Assembly (NCBI GenBank): GCA_934307185.1
Contig: CAKRCJ010000139.1
Span: 1 to 6,293 of the forward strand
Length of the DNA stretch: 6,293 bases
Reading direction: 5' to 3'
Source of the DNA: an uncultured Roseburia sp.
GTDB taxonomy: Bacteria > Bacillota > Clostridia > Lachnospirales > Lachnospiraceae
How positions within the stretch are numbered: position 1 is the first letter of the stretch; each line of letters opens with the position of its first letter. Positions 5,484-6,293 of the stretch are shown piece after piece. The position numbers and the translations under genes are program-made. Under the pieces are notes generated by a model. It saw nothing but the letters and a program-made list of their open reading frames with translations, searched no databases and was not told where the DNA came from.

Positions 5484-6293
5484 ATGAGTGAAAAATTAAA
5501 AGTAGGTATTCTTGGTGGAACAGGTATGGTAGGTCAGAGATTTATTTCTCTGTTGGAAAATCATCCATGGTTTGAAGTGACAACGATTGCAGCAAGCCCA
5601 AGAAGTGCCGGCAAGACATACGAAGAAGCAGTTGGGGATCGTTGGAAAATGGATACACCAATGCCGGAAGCAGTAAAGAAAATCGTTGTGATGAATGTAA
5701 ATGAAGTGGAAAAAGTAGCTTCCGAGGTAGACTTTGTTTTCTCTGCTGTTGATATGACAAAAGAGGAAATCAAAAAAATCGAAGAGGATTATGCAAAGAC
5801 AGAGACACCGGTTGTTTCAAACAACAGTGCACACCGCTGGACACCGGATGTACCAATGGTTGTCCCGGAAATCAATCCGGAGCATATGGAAGTTATCAAA
5901 TATCAGAAGGAAAGACTTGGTACAAAGCGCGGTTTCGTTGCAGTAAAACCAAACTGCTCCATTCAGTCTTATGCACCAGTTCTTACTGCATGGAAGGAAT
6001 TTGAACCATACGAAGTAGTAGCAACTACATATCAGGCAATCTCCGGTGCCGGAAAAACATTTAAAGACTGGCCGGAAATGGTTGGAAACATCATTCCATA
6101 TATCGGCGGTGAGGAAGAAAAATCCGAGAAAGAGCCGCTTCGGATCTGGGGACATATTGATGATGAGAAAAAAGAGATTGTTCCTGCAGACTCTCCTTTA
6201 ATTACCTGCCAGTGTATCCGTGTTCCGGTATTAAACGGACATACAGCAGCTGTTTTTGTAAAATTCAAAAAAAATCCGACAAAAGAGCAGTTA
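5484..6293 (+). CDS. asd: Aspartate-semialdehyde dehydrogenase, archaeal/fungal type (3' end beyond window)
   Basis: Asd reduces aspartyl phosphate to aspartate semialdehyde with NADPH. This is the branch point for lysine and diaminopimelate, threonine, methionine and isoleucine. The frame is open from the ATG through all 270 codons to the window edge; about 90 codons are missing compared with the usual length near 360. The N terminus carries the nucleotide-binding GGTGMVGQ (11-18), where the second residue is Gly instead of the more common Ala. Further motifs are SNNSAHR (112-118), KPNC with the acyl-accepting Cys158, QAISGAGK (184-191) and RVPVLNGH with the active-site His253. The GMVGQRF and SNNSAHR patterns place it in the archaeal/fungal-like branch rather than the classical bacterial one, which is usual for Clostridia. 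AGGAG at 5469-5473, ten bases upstream of the ATG, supports the start. It is separated from argH by 220 bases holding a probable own promoter and leader. Confidence 0.96.
   Translation, partial: MSEKLKVGILGGTGMVGQRFISLLENHPWFEVTTIAASPRSAGKTYEEAVGDRWKMDTPMPEAVKKIVVMNVNEVEKVASEVDFVFSAVDMTKEEIKKIEEDYAKTETPVVSNNSAHRWTPDVPMVVPEINPEHMEVIKYQKERLGTKRGFVAVKPNCSIQSYAPVLTAWKEFEPYEVVATTYQAISGAGKTFKDWPEMVGNIIPYIGGEEEKSEKEPLRIWGHIDDEKKEIVPADSPLITCQCIRVPVLNGHTAAVFVKFKKNPTKEQL

Noticed and set aside
5817..6268. Two minus-strand ORFs opposite asd (5817-6155 and 6032-6268)
   Set aside because: They are antisense shadows of a clearly conserved enzyme and have no promoter or recognised protein motif.

Overview
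The window reads as ordinary chromosomal DNA from a low-to-moderate GC anaerobic Firmicute, most likely a member of the Clostridia near Lachnospiraceae. This is an inference from AT-rich intergenic DNA, strong GGAGG ribosome binding sites, sigma-A-like promoters, and gene types common in that group: QueH, an archaeal/fungal-type aspartate-semialdehyde dehydrogenase, and a XynE-like SGNH hydrolase. No mobile element, CRISPR array, rRNA or tRNA gene is visible.

Layout. Positions 1-87 hold a near-perfect bidirectional terminator just beyond the end of the first gene. Positions 88-1275 (minus strand) encode a cytoplasmic SGNH/GDSL esterase. Positions 1276-1409 are a divergent promoter region, with a very good extended -10 promoter facing right. 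Positions 1410-1853 encode a small four-helix membrane protein of unknown function, followed by a GC-rich hairpin. Positions 1938-3110 encode a CgeB-like glycosyltransferase, 3170-3823 epoxyqueuosine reductase (queH) and 3860-5263 argininosuccinate lyase (argH). A 220-base gap (5264-5483) carries a weak terminator, a promoter, a stem-loop and a possible short leader ORF. From 5484 to the right edge runs the first 270 codons of aspartate-semialdehyde dehydrogenase (asd).

How they fit together. The four complete plus-strand genes are codirectional with gaps of 84, 59 and 36 bases, so the glycosyltransferase, queH and argH are probably cotranscribed, possibly with the membrane-protein gene if the hairpin at 1858 is leaky. 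Their functions are not a single pathway: cell-surface or small-molecule glycosylation, the last step of tRNA queuosine synthesis, the last step of arginine synthesis, and the aspartate-family branch point. asd appears to have its own promoter and leader. I see no strong evidence for an undescribed system. The best items for a second look are the asd leader, the unknown membrane protein/glycosyltransferase pair, and the cytoplasmic esterase.
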